Positions 8,211 through 20,686 of a stretch of DNA of 64,000 nt are shown here, piece after piece (position 1 is the first letter of the stretch; every line of letters begins with the position of its first letter). The stretch covers positions 434,001 to 498,000 of the forward strand of contig JAFEUB010001421.1 of assembly GCA_024529925.1 (NCBI GenBank). Reading direction: 5' to 3'. The notes beneath the pieces were generated by a model. The model saw only the letters and a program-made list of their open reading frames with translations, did no database searches and was not told the DNA's origin. The translations under genes and the position numbers were made by a program. Origin of the DNA: Ophthalmolycus amberensis. Its lineage: Eukaryota > Chordata > Actinopteri > Perciformes > Zoarcidae.

Positions 8211-11200
8211 CTTTCCCACATTGTTTTTCCTGAGCTGCTTGCACTAATCTACCTCAGCAGTCCAGCACTCGGTCACTTTGATGTCTCTGCACTTCTTCTT
8301 CAATCTTGTTTCCAAGTTCTCTTTTCCTATTGTTTAGTGCATGTTTTCAGTGCTTTATTTGAATTTCCCATTTTTATGCTGCTTGTTTTCACTGTCTCGT
8401 ATTAATTCTCAAATTGTATGCCTTGCACTATGGCTCCGGAGGCACTTGATATTGATCCTGCTTTTGTTTTTTGCTAGGAGAGGAAAGACAACACACTTGA
8501 ACTTGATATTGAGCTATTGAGTCGGATCTGATCCTTCGTTTTACGTCAGCTTCCACAAAGATGTTTTCACTCGCGTAGATTTCATGCACAATAACGCATG
8601 GAGTGTAGCACAGAGCGTGGTGGAGAGCCGACGACAATGCCACTCACCACGCCTCTGCAAGTGCAACAAAAGTACCGCGAGCAAAAAGCCAAAGAGCGTA
8701 ATTCATTCGGGTTATCCGCGCTAAAGATGTGCAGAACGAAAACAAAACACTCAACTGAATACAGTTCATTCAGGTAACTCAGGCAAAGGCTGCACTGATG
8801 CAACACTGGAGGACACTTTAAAAGGGATAGAGACACTCAAGACAGTGATGAGGCCAAGGAGATTACATAGAGGGTTTTGTATTTTGGTATGAGGTGATCT
8901 GGGGTGCACACAAAAGCTCTTAATCCTGCGGGGCATTAAGGGTGTTACAAAACATGAGCGCAACTTCAGCTTTCTCTCAACAAAGCCCCAACTTCAGTTG
9001 CCAGCTGTTGCAGAGATGTCAGACAGATTGCTCTCAGCAAAGGCAAAAATGTGTTAATAAGCGTGAACATTTTACATTTTTTATTCTTTTACATCAATTC
9101 TCTTCCATTGCAAATTGCGATTGTCACATAGACAATGACTGAATACATGTACCACTTGATGAGGTATTTAGATATATTTTAAGTATAAATTCTCATCCTG
9201 TTAATAATTATTGTGTTTATAAATTCTATATGTTTTTAAAAGCAATCATTTAGTCATGTAGAAGAGCAGAGTATTGACAAGAGTAGCTCCTTGTAGTAAT
9301 ACAATCCTAAAGATACAGATCTCTAGCTGGAGGCCATCGGAGTTCTCCGACACGCTTGGAAAGGGAGGGGTGAGCTGAGGGGTATTTAGTTGCTTGCAAT
9401 CTGCAACCTCACAACTAGATGCCACTGAATCTCACACACTGGGTTAGATTACATTCATTTGTGCTGTAATCCTCATGTTTATTGGCTCTATGGCAATACA
9501 ATGATAATCATAGAAGATAAGCTTAAAAGATGGAGATAACATCATCCAACGTGATATTGACAAAAGCCAACATACAGCGGTGTGTTAGCAATAGCAACCA
9601 TAGCAAAAACGGTTTAAACAGCAGCAACATCAGTTGGTGGTATTGGAATGGCAACATTCAAGTAATTGTACTTGTGTATAACAGAGCCACCATCACTTGG
9701 TGCTCAGCTTGGAAAGAAGTTGAGCAAATGTTCCACGTCCATTACAAAAGACGAATCAAACTTCCTGCCTCGAGGTGGTGAATGTAAACCCAAACAATGC
9801 CCTCTAACGGGGCAGACCCACATAGAGAACATATCTGTGCACTAATTAGCCGGCTTCTCTTCCCCGCTCTAGTTCTAATCATCACAATGAGAAACGATAA
9901 TGGAACCTGGCAGATCATCGGATGCGTCTTTTGATTTTGATTCAGAGCAACTCACCATGAACACACAAAGAGCCGTAGGACTGCCATCAAAGACAGGGCG
10001 ACCAATAACATGCCAGGATTGAGTTGAATCATCCATATTGATACAGTATGAACATGCCATGCCTGTTTCACTTGAAAAGGACGGGCTCCTATCTGCCCTC
10101 AGCAGATTGCTTTGAATGTTCTGCTACTTGTTACAGCAAGCGAGATAAGAAACAACTCCCACAGTTCTTCAGTGCTTCAGCAGTTGATATATCGACATAT
10201 CTTTTAATTCCATATATTAGATATCCAAACCGGTTCCGTTATTTAGATAAAACAGATGGTCATCCCTCTAAACACAGGCCCTGCGTACCAATGTAGCAGT
10301 GGCAATCGTTGAATTGCACAGCCACAGAGCGAGAGGTGTGATGTCAGCATTAAATGCCATATGGGACGAGGGAGCCCAATATGTCCCAGGGCTGCAAAAG
10401 TAAATGAGGAAAAAAAGAAGCGAATTAATGCGGTAAATAAAGTCTCAGGTGACAGTAGTTAATATCATTTTATTATGCTAATAAATCTCAAAGGGCTCTC
10501 ATGCTCTACATGCATATTGGTGATAATGACTCAACGGAATAGATTTAGGAATTAGAATGCAAAGTAATATTGGCATCTTCTTCTATTTACTCTAAGTGCC
10601 TCTATTCATTTGTATGGATTTCCTGTGCAGTTGTTTCTCCCTAAATAGCAAATTACTGCAATGTGGTGATATTTCACAAGTTTCATTACAAGTGGTAATG
10701 GTAAGCCCAAATCAATAATATAGGCCCCCATATAGGCAGATTCATAACAACAAAGTATAAATTACATTTTTGCTGAATTTAGTGTAATTAATGTTAGTTA
10801 TTAAGATACTGGAGGGGAATATGATCAAGATAATAAGCAGAATGTGCTTCTGTATTAAAAATACTTCTCTTCCTTTCAATGCCTCTCAAAGGTTTTGGAA
10901 TAGAAAAATTGACATATCCTAACATCAGAGGTGGCAATTTTATTTTGCAATGAATGCTCTGTGTGTAACCGGTAGTGCCAGGCATTGTGTGCGTTATGTT
11001 TTGATGACCTCTCGGGGGCAACAATTGGCCTGAAGCCACACGACCATATACCGACACACCTGTGCAGGTGTGCCTGGCTGACGTGTGTGTGGATGTGATG
11101 GATATGATTGGTTGTCTTTCATATTTTTCTATACTTCTATTTTTTTTTACTTCATACCTACCCCATTTATGTTGTCTGTAATTTGAGTCATGATAACCCT

Positions 11201-13310
11201 ATCAAAAAACTCTTAAAGTTTGGTTTTCCCTTTAACCCCTGTTTTGATGTCCTATTGTTTTTACCACGTAGAGAGTTCAGGTGCAGTATGTCTGACTCAC
11301 AGCCTTGTTTCCAAAAACAAATCCAGAAGAAGCTTATTGTTCACTGTTGCTTAGAATTTATTGCAAAACAAATACAAATCAGTTGTTTCAGAGCCCTTAA
11401 GTTTTCACTGCAGCGTTGCCGATGCCACTCACCAGCAGACGCTTTCACAGGGATGAGGCTGAGGCCAAAGACGGCCAAGCTTTCTCCACCTCATTTTTAT
11501 GTTTTTCATTTTTGGCTTTAGGTTCCTTTATATTCTATTTTAAGCATTTATCATAAAAACTGTGTTTTGGAAGGTGTTATAAGAATAAAGTGTATTATAT
11601 TAATATTATGTGACTGTTACACATATTACTGCTCTATAATCGACTGTTACACACATTTAAATCTTGTAGTTCGAAGGTCACAACCAAAAGTGACATTTGC
11701 TCTTCCATGTAAACTTGTTCTGGCTAACACAAAATAAACAGTAAATGAAGATTTAGTACACAGTGCATTAATGATGTGCTGTTCATACACACCTGTATTA
11801 AGTATGATTGTTCTCTTTAGACAGTCATACGATGCCTGCTTGCATTACACCAGAAGCTATCCCCGTTTGTTGATGAACAAAACCTTTTCTATCCGCACAA
11901 AAACATTTTTGTCTTTCTTGCGCTTATGCGGGTGACATTGTGATCGACGTACATCATGTCGTTGCAAAAGCTCTTACTCAATGCATATCTAATAGAAGCA
12001 GGGCAAGGGACATGCCCTGCACAAACAGACTCGTGAATGAATGGTACGACATGAGAGCAAGTGCCAGAAGACATCTTAATCATAAATAAATCATAATGTT
12101 GTGAGCAGGTTTGCACAGATGAAATGTTCAGACTGTGGTGTATTGTATGTGATTATGCAGTAGTCCCATATGCATGCAAATGTTGATGAAACCCAATTCC
12201 CTGTAAATGGCAACTGCACGCACACAGAACTTTAATTAACATGAAATTAACATCATGGCATTGCCTCAGAAACTCTATAATCCTCTTGAAGAAGGTGGCA
12301 GTAAAAAAAAAGGTGAAACAGAAGAAAGTCAACGTTGTGGAAATCGAGACAACCTTTAGAGCTGCTGAGGGGAAAAACTCATCGGTGGTAATATGGCCCC
12401 ACAAAGTGATGTATGAAAGGAGCTCATGAAGCAGTATAATGCCAAAACATCCTCCGAGACAACCGTGGAAGAGAGTTAAAGAAAGCGGTTTGGTATAAAA
12501 ACTGGTCCTTGAATGGTGCATTGCAGCCAGCTGAGAGAATGGAAAGGTCTGAGGAGAGGACTGAGGGCGTGCTCTCCCAAACTGCTGCCTCATTGGGGAT
12601 GTGTCAGCTTCTGGCTGTAATCCAGAGGACGAGCGTGGTAATTATGCCCAGTGGTGAGACTATACAGCTGACTGCTGCAAAGGAACAGATCTCACTGTCG
12701 TGTACTTGGCAAACCTCATTTCTCATTTTATTCTTAGTGCATCTGTGACTTTTCAAGTTTCAAGCAAAATATATCATCTAGTCATTCATGTAAATTACAT
12801 CTACAGTCACATTTGATCCAAATATTGCTTTCTTTTTGCTGCTGGCCACCCATTATGAACTTAACATTCAGTGGAGCTTGAGAAAAAATATTAACAGTAG
12901 AATTAACACACTTATACAAATGATGTGAATCAGGTAAAAATCTGATTTAGATATGAGCAAATTCATACTTAAAATGTGAATATGAATACAAAAGAATAAA
13001 CACCCTTCAGTATTAACATCATATGCCAGCAGTAATCTATGTGGTGATGTGTACAGCAAATAATGATGTCGAGTAACACATTTAAAGGCCTTGACACACC
13101 GGTATTAAAAATGTATGTCAATTCATTCAAATGGAAGCGCCACAACCAGGGGATCTGGTTAGCAATTGAGTTGATGGTCTGCTGGCCAGCTGTGGCCGTT
13201 CACCAAGCCTGCAGTCACAAAGTCACATCTGACCCCACTTCTTTGGTGTGGATGAGCGTATGTAACTTTGTTGCAACTCCATTGTTCTGACGACACATTG
13301 TTCTAAAATC
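8211..13310. other. Long non-coding stretch, no gene recognised
   Basis: AT-rich, mostly single-copy in appearance. Open frames such as 8428-8643 (minus), 9530-9781 (plus) and 11108-11521 (plus) show no domain or splice context. The only repeat I see is the fragment at 9300-9440. Segments such as 10440-10560 are dense in TAAT-type motifs and could be regulatory, but this is a guess. Confidence 0.45.
9300..9440. repeat. Fragment of a fish interspersed repeat
   Basis: The words GAGTTCTCCGACACGCTTGGAAAGG, GAGGGGTATTTAGTTGCTTGCAATC and CCTCACAACTAGATGCCACT belong, from general familiarity, to an abundant unclassified fish repeat. No termini or coding capacity are visible here. Recognition is from memory, so confidence is low. 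Confidence 0.3.
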
Positions 13311-13372
13311 CGAATAGTCATTTAGCAGACGCTTTTATCCAAAGCGACTTACAATAAGTATATTCAACAGAG
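13311..13372 (-). repeat. V-SINE-like tail fragment
   Basis: GTCATTTAGCAGACGCTTTTATCCAAAGCGACTTACA is the reverse complement of the SINE/L2 tail seen at 7930-7970. Only the tail remains. Confidence 0.6.
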
Positions 13373-13499
13373 AAAACAAACGGCAATTGCTCCGAAGATT
13401 GTTCAAAAAATACACACTTCCCCTGCAACACATAGAAGCAGATTGCTAATTATTGTGAAGAATGACATTATTCAACCTTGGGTGCAATATTTTTCTCCT

Positions 13500-13650
13500 A
13501 TGGCAGGGCATGACACGCCCAACCCTGCCTCTGATTGGCCTACCCTAATATTCTTACCCTAAATTATCAGAATTCTCAGTCCTGAACCAACCCAACCAAC
13601 AAAGGCAACGAGTGCTAGCCAATCAGAGGCAGAGTAGGGTGAGTCATGTC
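13500..13650. repeat. Palindromic repeat sharing a motif with 29300-29360
   Basis: CCCTGCCTCTGATTGGC near 13523 is matched in inverted orientation by GCCAATCAGAGGCAGAGTAGGG near 13617. The motif GAGCCAATCAGAGGCAGAGTAGGG recurs near 29300, followed in both places by ACCCTAAATTAT-type sequence nearby. This suggests a dispersed non-autonomous DNA element, but no termini or target duplication are defined at this site. Confidence 0.4.
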
Positions 13651-14624
13651 TTTCCCATACTAAGAACAACATTTGGGAAGGTTGGTTGATGTCCTTCTGC
13701 ACAATAATTAGCCATGTGCTTCTCTTTGTTGCAGAGTGTGTATTATTGGAGCAATAGGCCAATGAAAAATGAGTATCTGTGTAGCGCCCCAACACTCTAT
13801 AGAGTAGACCTAAGTTACCCTTTAAACTGGAATGATGGGGTGTTTGGGTTCAGTATCCTAAGGTAGCTAACATGAAGGTTTACCTGATTTACTTAATAAA
13901 CAAAGAAACTGTCAAACTTAGCAACAGATCTAATCACTTCGACCACACTATTTTAAATAACTTTCAAAAATAATATGAAACCAAAAGTTATAGCTTGGGA
14001 AAATATACAAAACTGAATTGGCTTATATCAAAACAATACAAGTTAAATGTTCAACTTTCTTTGCAAAATCCCAATCCTTTTTACTACAACAGACTCAGTG
14101 TAGAACAGAATACTTAAATTGACTTTAGCACACTCACTCACACACTAAAATAAGAAAAGTTGCAGGCCTGTGTAGCTCGGGTGCGGTGCTGCCTCCCGAA
14201 TCTTATCCTCAGCAGAGCAAAGACACAGAAAGTCTAAAACTCAGAGTTCAGCGTCAGTGTTTTGTGCTCCAAAAGATGAAACAAGTTGACAGCGGAGGTG
14301 AAGTCCTGTCAATAACACACAACAGCCCTTTCCGGTCAGCAATGGCGGCCTCTGGTCCAGCGACTCAGCAGCGTTAGTGTTGAGCATATTCCTTATATGT
14401 GTAGCAAAGCCATGTTGAGTGGCCTGTGCAGTGATGTCACATGGGAGGATGTGTGCCTGTGTGCACTGGAATGCTGTTGTGCGCATGCGCAAATAAACGG
14501 TCCGAGTTGTGTTCCCAGACCAAAGAAACAATGGCGGTGTGTTCTTTTTCTCCCGTGAATGCTAGCTACTAGGAGCTACAAGCTAACCACTTTGGCGACT
14601 GAAATAACGTAGAGAGCTGCAGGA

Positions 14625-16523
14625 ATGTCTGACGCTACAGGTTATGGGCCCAGTCAATCAGGCCAAAGGTGGTTCAGACTTTTATTCGACGGTGATGAGA
14701 AAAATTACGAGCTCTGGGAAACGAGGTTCCTCGCACACATGGAGTTACGTCGCCTCAGAGAAGTTATCGCGGAAGACCCGGCGATAGATGAGGATGACGA
14801 AGAAGCTCTCGCGGAAGACGAGGAAAAGAACGGTGAGGCATATGCAGAACTAGTGCAGTGTCTAGACAACAAGAGCTTGTCATTGGTAATGAGGGACGCA
14901 AAACGTGACGGAAGAAAAGCACTGAATATTCTTCGCGAGCACTATGCGGGAAAGGACAAACCCCGCGTTGTGAGTTTGTATTGTGAACTTTCCTCGCTCC
15001 ATAAGGCTAGCAATGAAACGGTCACGGACTATATTATTCGAGCAGAGACTATATTCACGTCATTGAGAAGAGCAGAGCAGCATTTTAGTGATGGGCTTCA
15101 GATGGCTATGGCAGTAAAAGGACTACCTGATTCATACAAGCCATTCATCGTGTACATCACTCAGACAAGTGACACTGTAACGTTCTGCGAGTTTAAAACA
15201 AAACTGCGAAGTTACGAGAGTACTGAAAAATATGGGAAAAGTGACGTGAATGTTGAAGAAGACAACGTGATGAAGACTAGCGTGGCAAGGAGGTCACGAG
15301 GAAGAGGAAGAGGGAAGAAAATGGACATGGCTGATATCGAGTGTTACACGTGCGGTAAAAAGGGACACATGGCCAGAGCATGTCCTGACGGTTACCAGGT
15401 GAGAAGAGAGGAACGAAAATGGGACACACCACAGCGAGGAAGGGGACGCAGCCGAGGACAAGGCTGTGACCATGTGAAGAAAGCTGATGGAGAGACAGAG
15501 GCAGAGCATACATCTTTCTGTTTCAGGATGAGTGATTGTCCTGCACAAAGAGGAAACAAGAAGGGTCTCATGGTCGACTGCGGTGCCACAGCACACATGA
15601 TTAACGACGCCACAAAGTTCAAAACAGTTGACAAAAGCTTCAGACCCGAGGACCACATGATCGAGCTCGCCGATGGATCCAAGGTGAGCGGGATGGCGAA
15701 GATGAGGAGAGACGCCGAAGTCTACTTGCTGGACAGCGAGGGACGACAGGTGAAAACGAGGCTCAAGCAAGCACTCTACATCCCATCGTTTCCACAAAAC
15801 ATCTTTTCAGTCAAAGCAGCGACAGCCAACGGAGCTGAGGTCCGCTTCAAGGACGGTAATGACTGGCTGATCCACAAGGATGGTACCATGTTCAAAATGG
15901 ACGTGTATGGTAGGCTGTATTACCTTAGCACTGTAGAGGATGAAAATGTTGATGAAGTGTGTGGTTGTCATGACATTCAAACGTGGCATAGGATACTTGG
16001 TCATTGTAATTTTGATGATGTTGCAAAATTAGAAAAGGTGGTTGAAGGGATGTCTATAAAAGGGAAACATGACAAGTCCAACCAAAACTGTGAAACATGC
16101 ACACAGGGCAAGTTTACACAAAGCAGAAACAGACAGGCAGACGCTAAAGCTACAACCGTATTAGAGCTAGTACACACAGACCTATGCGGTCCGATAGAAC
16201 CAGCAGATAAAGATGGATACAGATATGCAATAGCATTTACTGATGATTACAGTGGGATGATTTTTCCGTACTTTATTAAAGCAAAGAGTGACACGACAAA
16301 AGCTACAGAAAAGTTCATAGCAGATGTAGCTCCATATGGAAAGATAAAGTGCATACGGTCTGATAACGGCACAGAGTTTACCGGGCAGGAGTTCCAGTCT
16401 TTACTTAGGAGTAACATGATAAGGCATGAGAAGAGTGCACCCTACTCACCTCATCAATGGAACTGCCGAAAGAGGTTGGAGAACCTTATTCGAGATGTCT
16501 CGATGCATGCTATTGGAGAGTAA
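14625..16523 (+). pseudogene. Copia Gag-protease-integrase (N-terminal part of polyprotein)
   Basis: 632 codons. Residues 1-210 form the Gag helical region. A CCHC zinc knuckle, CYTCGKKGHMARAC, follows at about 240-253 after an Arg/Gly-rich tract. The protease active site is DCGATAHM at about 317-324; copia relatives often have D-S/T/C-G. The integrase HHCC finger is at about 454-500 (HRILGHCNF to CETCTQGK). The catalytic core shows HTDLCGP (first Asp, about 517) and RSDNGTEF (second Asp, about 578). The frame then shifts at roughly 16455, so the conserved Glu of the DDE triad is encoded only in the neighbouring frame, and this frame stops at 16523. The start ATG follows the putative leader and fits the expected Gag start. 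Processing by the element protease would normally release capsid, protease and integrase. Confidence 0.8.
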
Positions 16524-16650
16524 CCTCCCAAAGCAATGATGGACATATGCTGTACAGACAGCAGCTCAAATCTGCAACAGGTGCTACAGTAAGCGGCTAG
16601 AGCAGACACCTTACTGTGTTTTCACAGGAAAAACACCTAACCTATCTAAC

Positions 16651-18675
16651 ATGAAGATATTTGGCTCTGAATGCTACGTATATCAGCAGGATAAAACGAA
16701 GCTGGATTCTAGATGCAAAAAGGGGATCCTTGTAGGCTATGACAAATATAGTCCAGCATATAACGTGTATTATCCAGAGACAGGAAAAGTACTCAAACAT
16801 AGGCTGGTAAAATTCCTCACCAAAGGTAGCGCAGATAGCCAGACTCAGACAGATGGTGACATGGGGGAAGATATTGAGAAAAGAGATACACCACCGAAGA
16901 TAGTCAACCAGGGTCAAGGACAGCCTGAGGAGAGTAAAGAGTCAAATGTTGAGGAGACTGCTGAGGCAGGTCCGACCCAGACAGATAGTACTCAGAGAGA
17001 AGAGGGAGAAAAGAGACACCCTATGAGACAGAGAAAGGCTCCAGAATACTTAAAGGAGTACCAGTGTAAAGCTGAGTGTAATGATGACGAAAGTGAAAAT
17101 GTAGATTATTTCTACAGAGTGGCTTATGATGTACCTAAAACACTTAAAGAGGCAATGGACTCTAAGAAGTCAAAAATGTGGGCTGACGCGATGAAAGAGG
17201 AGATGAACTCTTTGACAGAGAATGATACTTTCACTCTGGCCCCACTGCCAAGAGGCAAACAAGCAGTGGGAGGTCGCTGGGCATATGCAGTGAAAGAGAG
17301 CCCAGATGGATCTGAGACTTGTAAAGCAAGATATGTCGCAAAGGGGTATAGTCAAGTGGAAGGGATTGATTATAAAGAGACTTTTTCACCGACAGCCAAC
17401 ATGACCTCTGTACGAGCATTAATGCATGTGGCTGTACAAGAGGATCTTACCCTGCACCAAATGGATGTGAAGACTGCTTATCGCCATGCTCCAATAGACT
17501 GTGAGGTATATATGGAGCAACCAGAAGGTTTTGAGATCAAGTCAAAAACAGGGGAACACTTAGTGTGTAAACTCAACAAGTCATTGTATGGTTTAAAACA
17601 GTCCGGGCGGAACTGGAACATGTTACTGCATGATCACCTTACAGAGAATGGTTTTGTGCAAAATGATGCTGATCATTGTGTCTACAGCAGAAAATCTGAG
17701 AACGAGAAAGTGATTCTGTTAGTGTGGGTAGATGACTTAATCATAGCTGCGAGTAACAACACCTTACTCAGTGATGTAAAAGAAATGATGAAGAGAAGGT
17801 TTAAGATGAAAGATATGGGTCCACTTAAACACTTCCTAGGTATCGATTTCAGACAGAGTGAGGGAGAGATCAAAATGACTCAAAAGAGACACATAGAGAA
17901 AATATTAGCGAAATTTGGAATGTCCGAATGCAAACCGAGATCCACCCCATGTGAGCAAAAGTTAAATTTTGACAGTGAGGGTGAAGTTATTGATTCGACA
18001 GGATATAGAGAGATAGTAGGTAGCTTGATATATATTATGACATGTACAAGACCTGACCTGAGCTGGGTTGTGAGTAAACTATCTCAGTACCTAGCAGAAC
18101 CAAAGCAACAGCATTGGGCTACAGCAAAACACATACTGAGGTACTTAAAGGGTACTATAGATCAAGAACTACACTACCAGAAATGTGAGGAAAGCCTACT
18201 ACAGCTGGAGGGATATAGTGATGCTGATTGGGCAGCCGATAAGGATGACAGGAGGAGCACAAGTGGATACTGTTTCAGCTTAACTGAGAATGGTCCAGTT
18301 ATATCGTGGAAGAGTAGGAAACAGCCAACGGTGGCATTATCCACCTGCGAAGCAGAGTATATGGCACTTGCAGCCACTACTCAAGAGAGTATGTACCTTG
18401 TACAACTACTTAGAGGAATAGATAGTGGTAACCAGCATGTACCAGTCAAGATATATGAGGACAACCAGGGGGCGATAGCTTTATCTAAGAACCCAGTATG
18501 CAGACAGAGAAGCAAACACATAGATATAAAGTATCACTTCATACGGTCTGCACACGCAGAAGGGAAAATATCTATCGAATACTGTCCTACTGCAAACATG
18601 GTAGCTGATGTTCTTACCAAGCCAGTGACAAAGAATAAGTTTGAGAGTTTCAAGGGGTATTTGTTTGGTGAGTAA
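16651..18675 (+). pseudogene. Copia reverse transcriptase-RNase H (C-terminal part of polyprotein)
   Basis: 674 open codons in a different frame from the upstream ORF. The same frame is open further upstream as far as a TGA near 16543, so the ATG at 16651 is only the first methionine after the break, not a real start. N-terminal residues are the integrase C-terminal (GKTP) region with KIFGSECYVY. RT motifs: VKTAYRHAPI (motif A), KSLYGLKQSGRNW and VWVDDLIIAAS (motif C, about 357-367, V-D-D). RNase H shows YSDADWAAD at about 520, STCEAEYMAL and YEDNQGAIALS, giving the acidic residues, and ends with KHIDIKYHFIR and MVADVLTKP as in all copia elements. The domain set is complete, but without an in-frame integrase it cannot act autonomously. 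Confidence 0.8.
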
Positions 18676-18820
18676 TGTGAACTGACAGATGTAAATGTTT
18701 TGAAGTTTTTAGAACACTGCCAGTATGCAAATGCAAAATGTTTCATTTTGGAAGTTCTGTTTTCTCTTTTGGCAGTGTGCAGTGAGTGATCACACACTGA
18801 CACATCTGGGAGAATATGTT

Positions 18821-19940
18821 GCATAACAACAGCAATTTGTGGTGAATATTGTGTTTTTATTTCTGTGAAATTGTGATGAAATAATCAGCTTCCCTGGTGC
18901 TCTGATGTCCATTATCAACAACCGCAGAAATAATGAGTGCCACACACGCCACATCCAGCCCCGTGTCATTATTAGACTCCTACTGAATTGCTGCAGCTCA
19001 CAGAGATGTCAAATACTATTTTCATGTCGGTGGGTTTTTGTGTTTTTGAGTTTTTTCTCTCTTTTTAGGCCGAATCTTTGCATTATTTTGTCAAATGTTA
19101 AAAACTGCCATTTAATAATCTTTCCTTTACTTCTGAAGGAAAATTTCATCACAGTTTAAAAACTGTTCAGGAGCCTCGTACATACAGGCAAACTATAATA
19201 GGAAGATGCATTGAAATGCAATGGTTCTATGATCTAGCAGTGGCCTGTAATCCCTGAGATAGAACAGAAAAGCCCCTGAAGCAAGAGGGGGTGAGCTCTA
19301 CAGATGGAGAAAGAAGGGGCGGACCAGAGAACAATGCTTTAAAGCGACAAGAAAGAATGAATTCAGTCCATTTCACAAGGTGCTGTTTATTGGCAATTAC
19401 AGTCGAGTGCTTTCGACAGTGCGTGGAAGTGAGAGTGACACCACTTCCCTTCTGCTTGGATGAGGATGAACACGGCTGAGGTGAATGTGAGGGCCGTTCA
19501 GCCACAAAGTCACAGTCAGACGTACAGTTGTCGTCGGCTCATTCACACGAAAGGAACAAACCACGGGAACATAATGGCAGACAAACTGCTGCATGTACTG
19601 TACCGCGTAAACTATGTATGAGCCCGACAACATAGTCACGCACAGCCGAAGCAGCGCTAAACACACCCAGCGGCAAAAGACAAAGGAAAACAGCCCTACA
19701 TGCACATTTTAGGCAGTGTAGTACTGCACACATCTAGAGATGAAGTTCTCTCGGTCACAGCTATTAAACTGCAAGCAAATAACTCTAAACTGCCATCTTT
19801 GTATTTGTTTTATAAAAATAAATAATTTACAATTCAACAGTTTTCTTTTCGTGTGACCTTGACTTTTGCGACACACATTGTATTTAGTTCTATTTCATCC
19901 TTACTGACCGCCAGAGGCAGTGCTTCACACTGGATGACTT
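18821..19940. other. Non-coding stretch
   Basis: Short frames only (18905-19159 plus; 19397-19705 minus), with no recognisable domain or LTR copy matching the region upstream of the copia Gag. T-rich in the first half. Confidence 0.4.
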
Positions 19941-19969
19941 ATACCAAAAGAGTCACGAGGAAGCACAGT

Positions 19970-20620
19970 AACTACCTCGTATAGCTCCGGCAGAGAAAAT
20001 TGGCCAAAGAACCCTCCCCAGTGGGTGAGGGGTGGCAACGTTAACTCTGTAGTGTTTGGTGAATGTGCTCGGTGATGCCCATGAGGCCGCAGCACATATA
20101 TCCTCCACAGGCACACCTCTCAGGCTTGCCCTTGGTGTGGAGACACTCTTGGTAGTGACCCTTCACCCCGGATGGCCAAGCGCAGCCGCTCGCCTTGTAT
20201 GAATAGGCAATGGCCTCCACTATCCAGTCGGACAGGTGCTGTTTTTTTTTTTTAAAGGAGCACAGCCCTTCTTAGGCTCACCATAACTGACTATGCAGGC
20301 GTATGCAGGCGGTGGCTTACCTTAAAGTAACACCCAAGCCATCTGAGTTCCACCTCAGACATGATTCTTCCACTGACAGGGCATGCAGCTCGCCCCCACA
20401 TTGAGCTGAATTGACGGCAAGGAGAAAACTGTTTTGCCGATAGCCATCTCGGCTCCGCCTGTGCCAGGGGTTGAAAAGGAGACAAGCATAAGGTGTCCAG
20501 TACCAAGGGTAGGTCCCATGCAGGGGAGACCGGCCCTTATCTAGGAGGGACTGTAGAAACTCAGTACAGCAGGCATGGGGCGCTGTACTGGGACCTTGTT
20601 CTAAGCCGCACACCAGTCAG
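19970..20620 (-). pseudogene. DIRS tyrosine recombinase remnant
   Basis: Minus-strand pieces read EFLQSLLDKGRSP (N-terminal recombinase domain), then GELHALSVEESCLRWNSDGL (near 20330-20390), then GCAPLKKKKQHLSDWIVEAI (near 20190-20270), followed by ASGCAWPSGVKGHYQECL. These match the order of conserved blocks in fish DIRS recombinases. The segment between the first two blocks is mostly deleted, and the expected H-x-x-R motif after GV appears as G-H-Y-Q, so the catalytic Arg is lost. Such recombinases integrate circular cDNA without target duplication. Clearly non-functional. Confidence 0.6.
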
Positions 20621-20686
20621 AACAGCTTCCACCTCTTCTTTGTACTGCAGGCAGGTAGACCGCGCACTGGCATTCAGAATAGTCAG

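Larger units (their letters stand above)
14378..18820 (+). mobile_element. Ty1/copia retrotransposon (Hydra-type, fish), broken
   Basis: Two long plus-strand frames encode, in order, Gag with a CCHC knuckle, protease, integrase, reverse transcriptase and RNase H. Integrase before RT is the Ty1/copia order. The integrase and RT frames are separated by a frameshift and stops between about 16450 and 16560. I could not find a matching LTR pair. TGTTGAGCATATTCC at 14378 to AAAGAAACA at 14530, which includes an AATAAA, is a possible 5' LTR, and GGGAGAA at about 18810 a possible polypurine tract, but no 3' copy of the LTR is visible. The outer limits are therefore uncertain. Coding parts are otherwise remarkably open, so inactivation is fairly recent. 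Confidence 0.8.

Noticed and set aside
8428..8836. Minus-strand frames possibly from a retroelement
   Set aside because: No motif of any retroelement protein could be identified.
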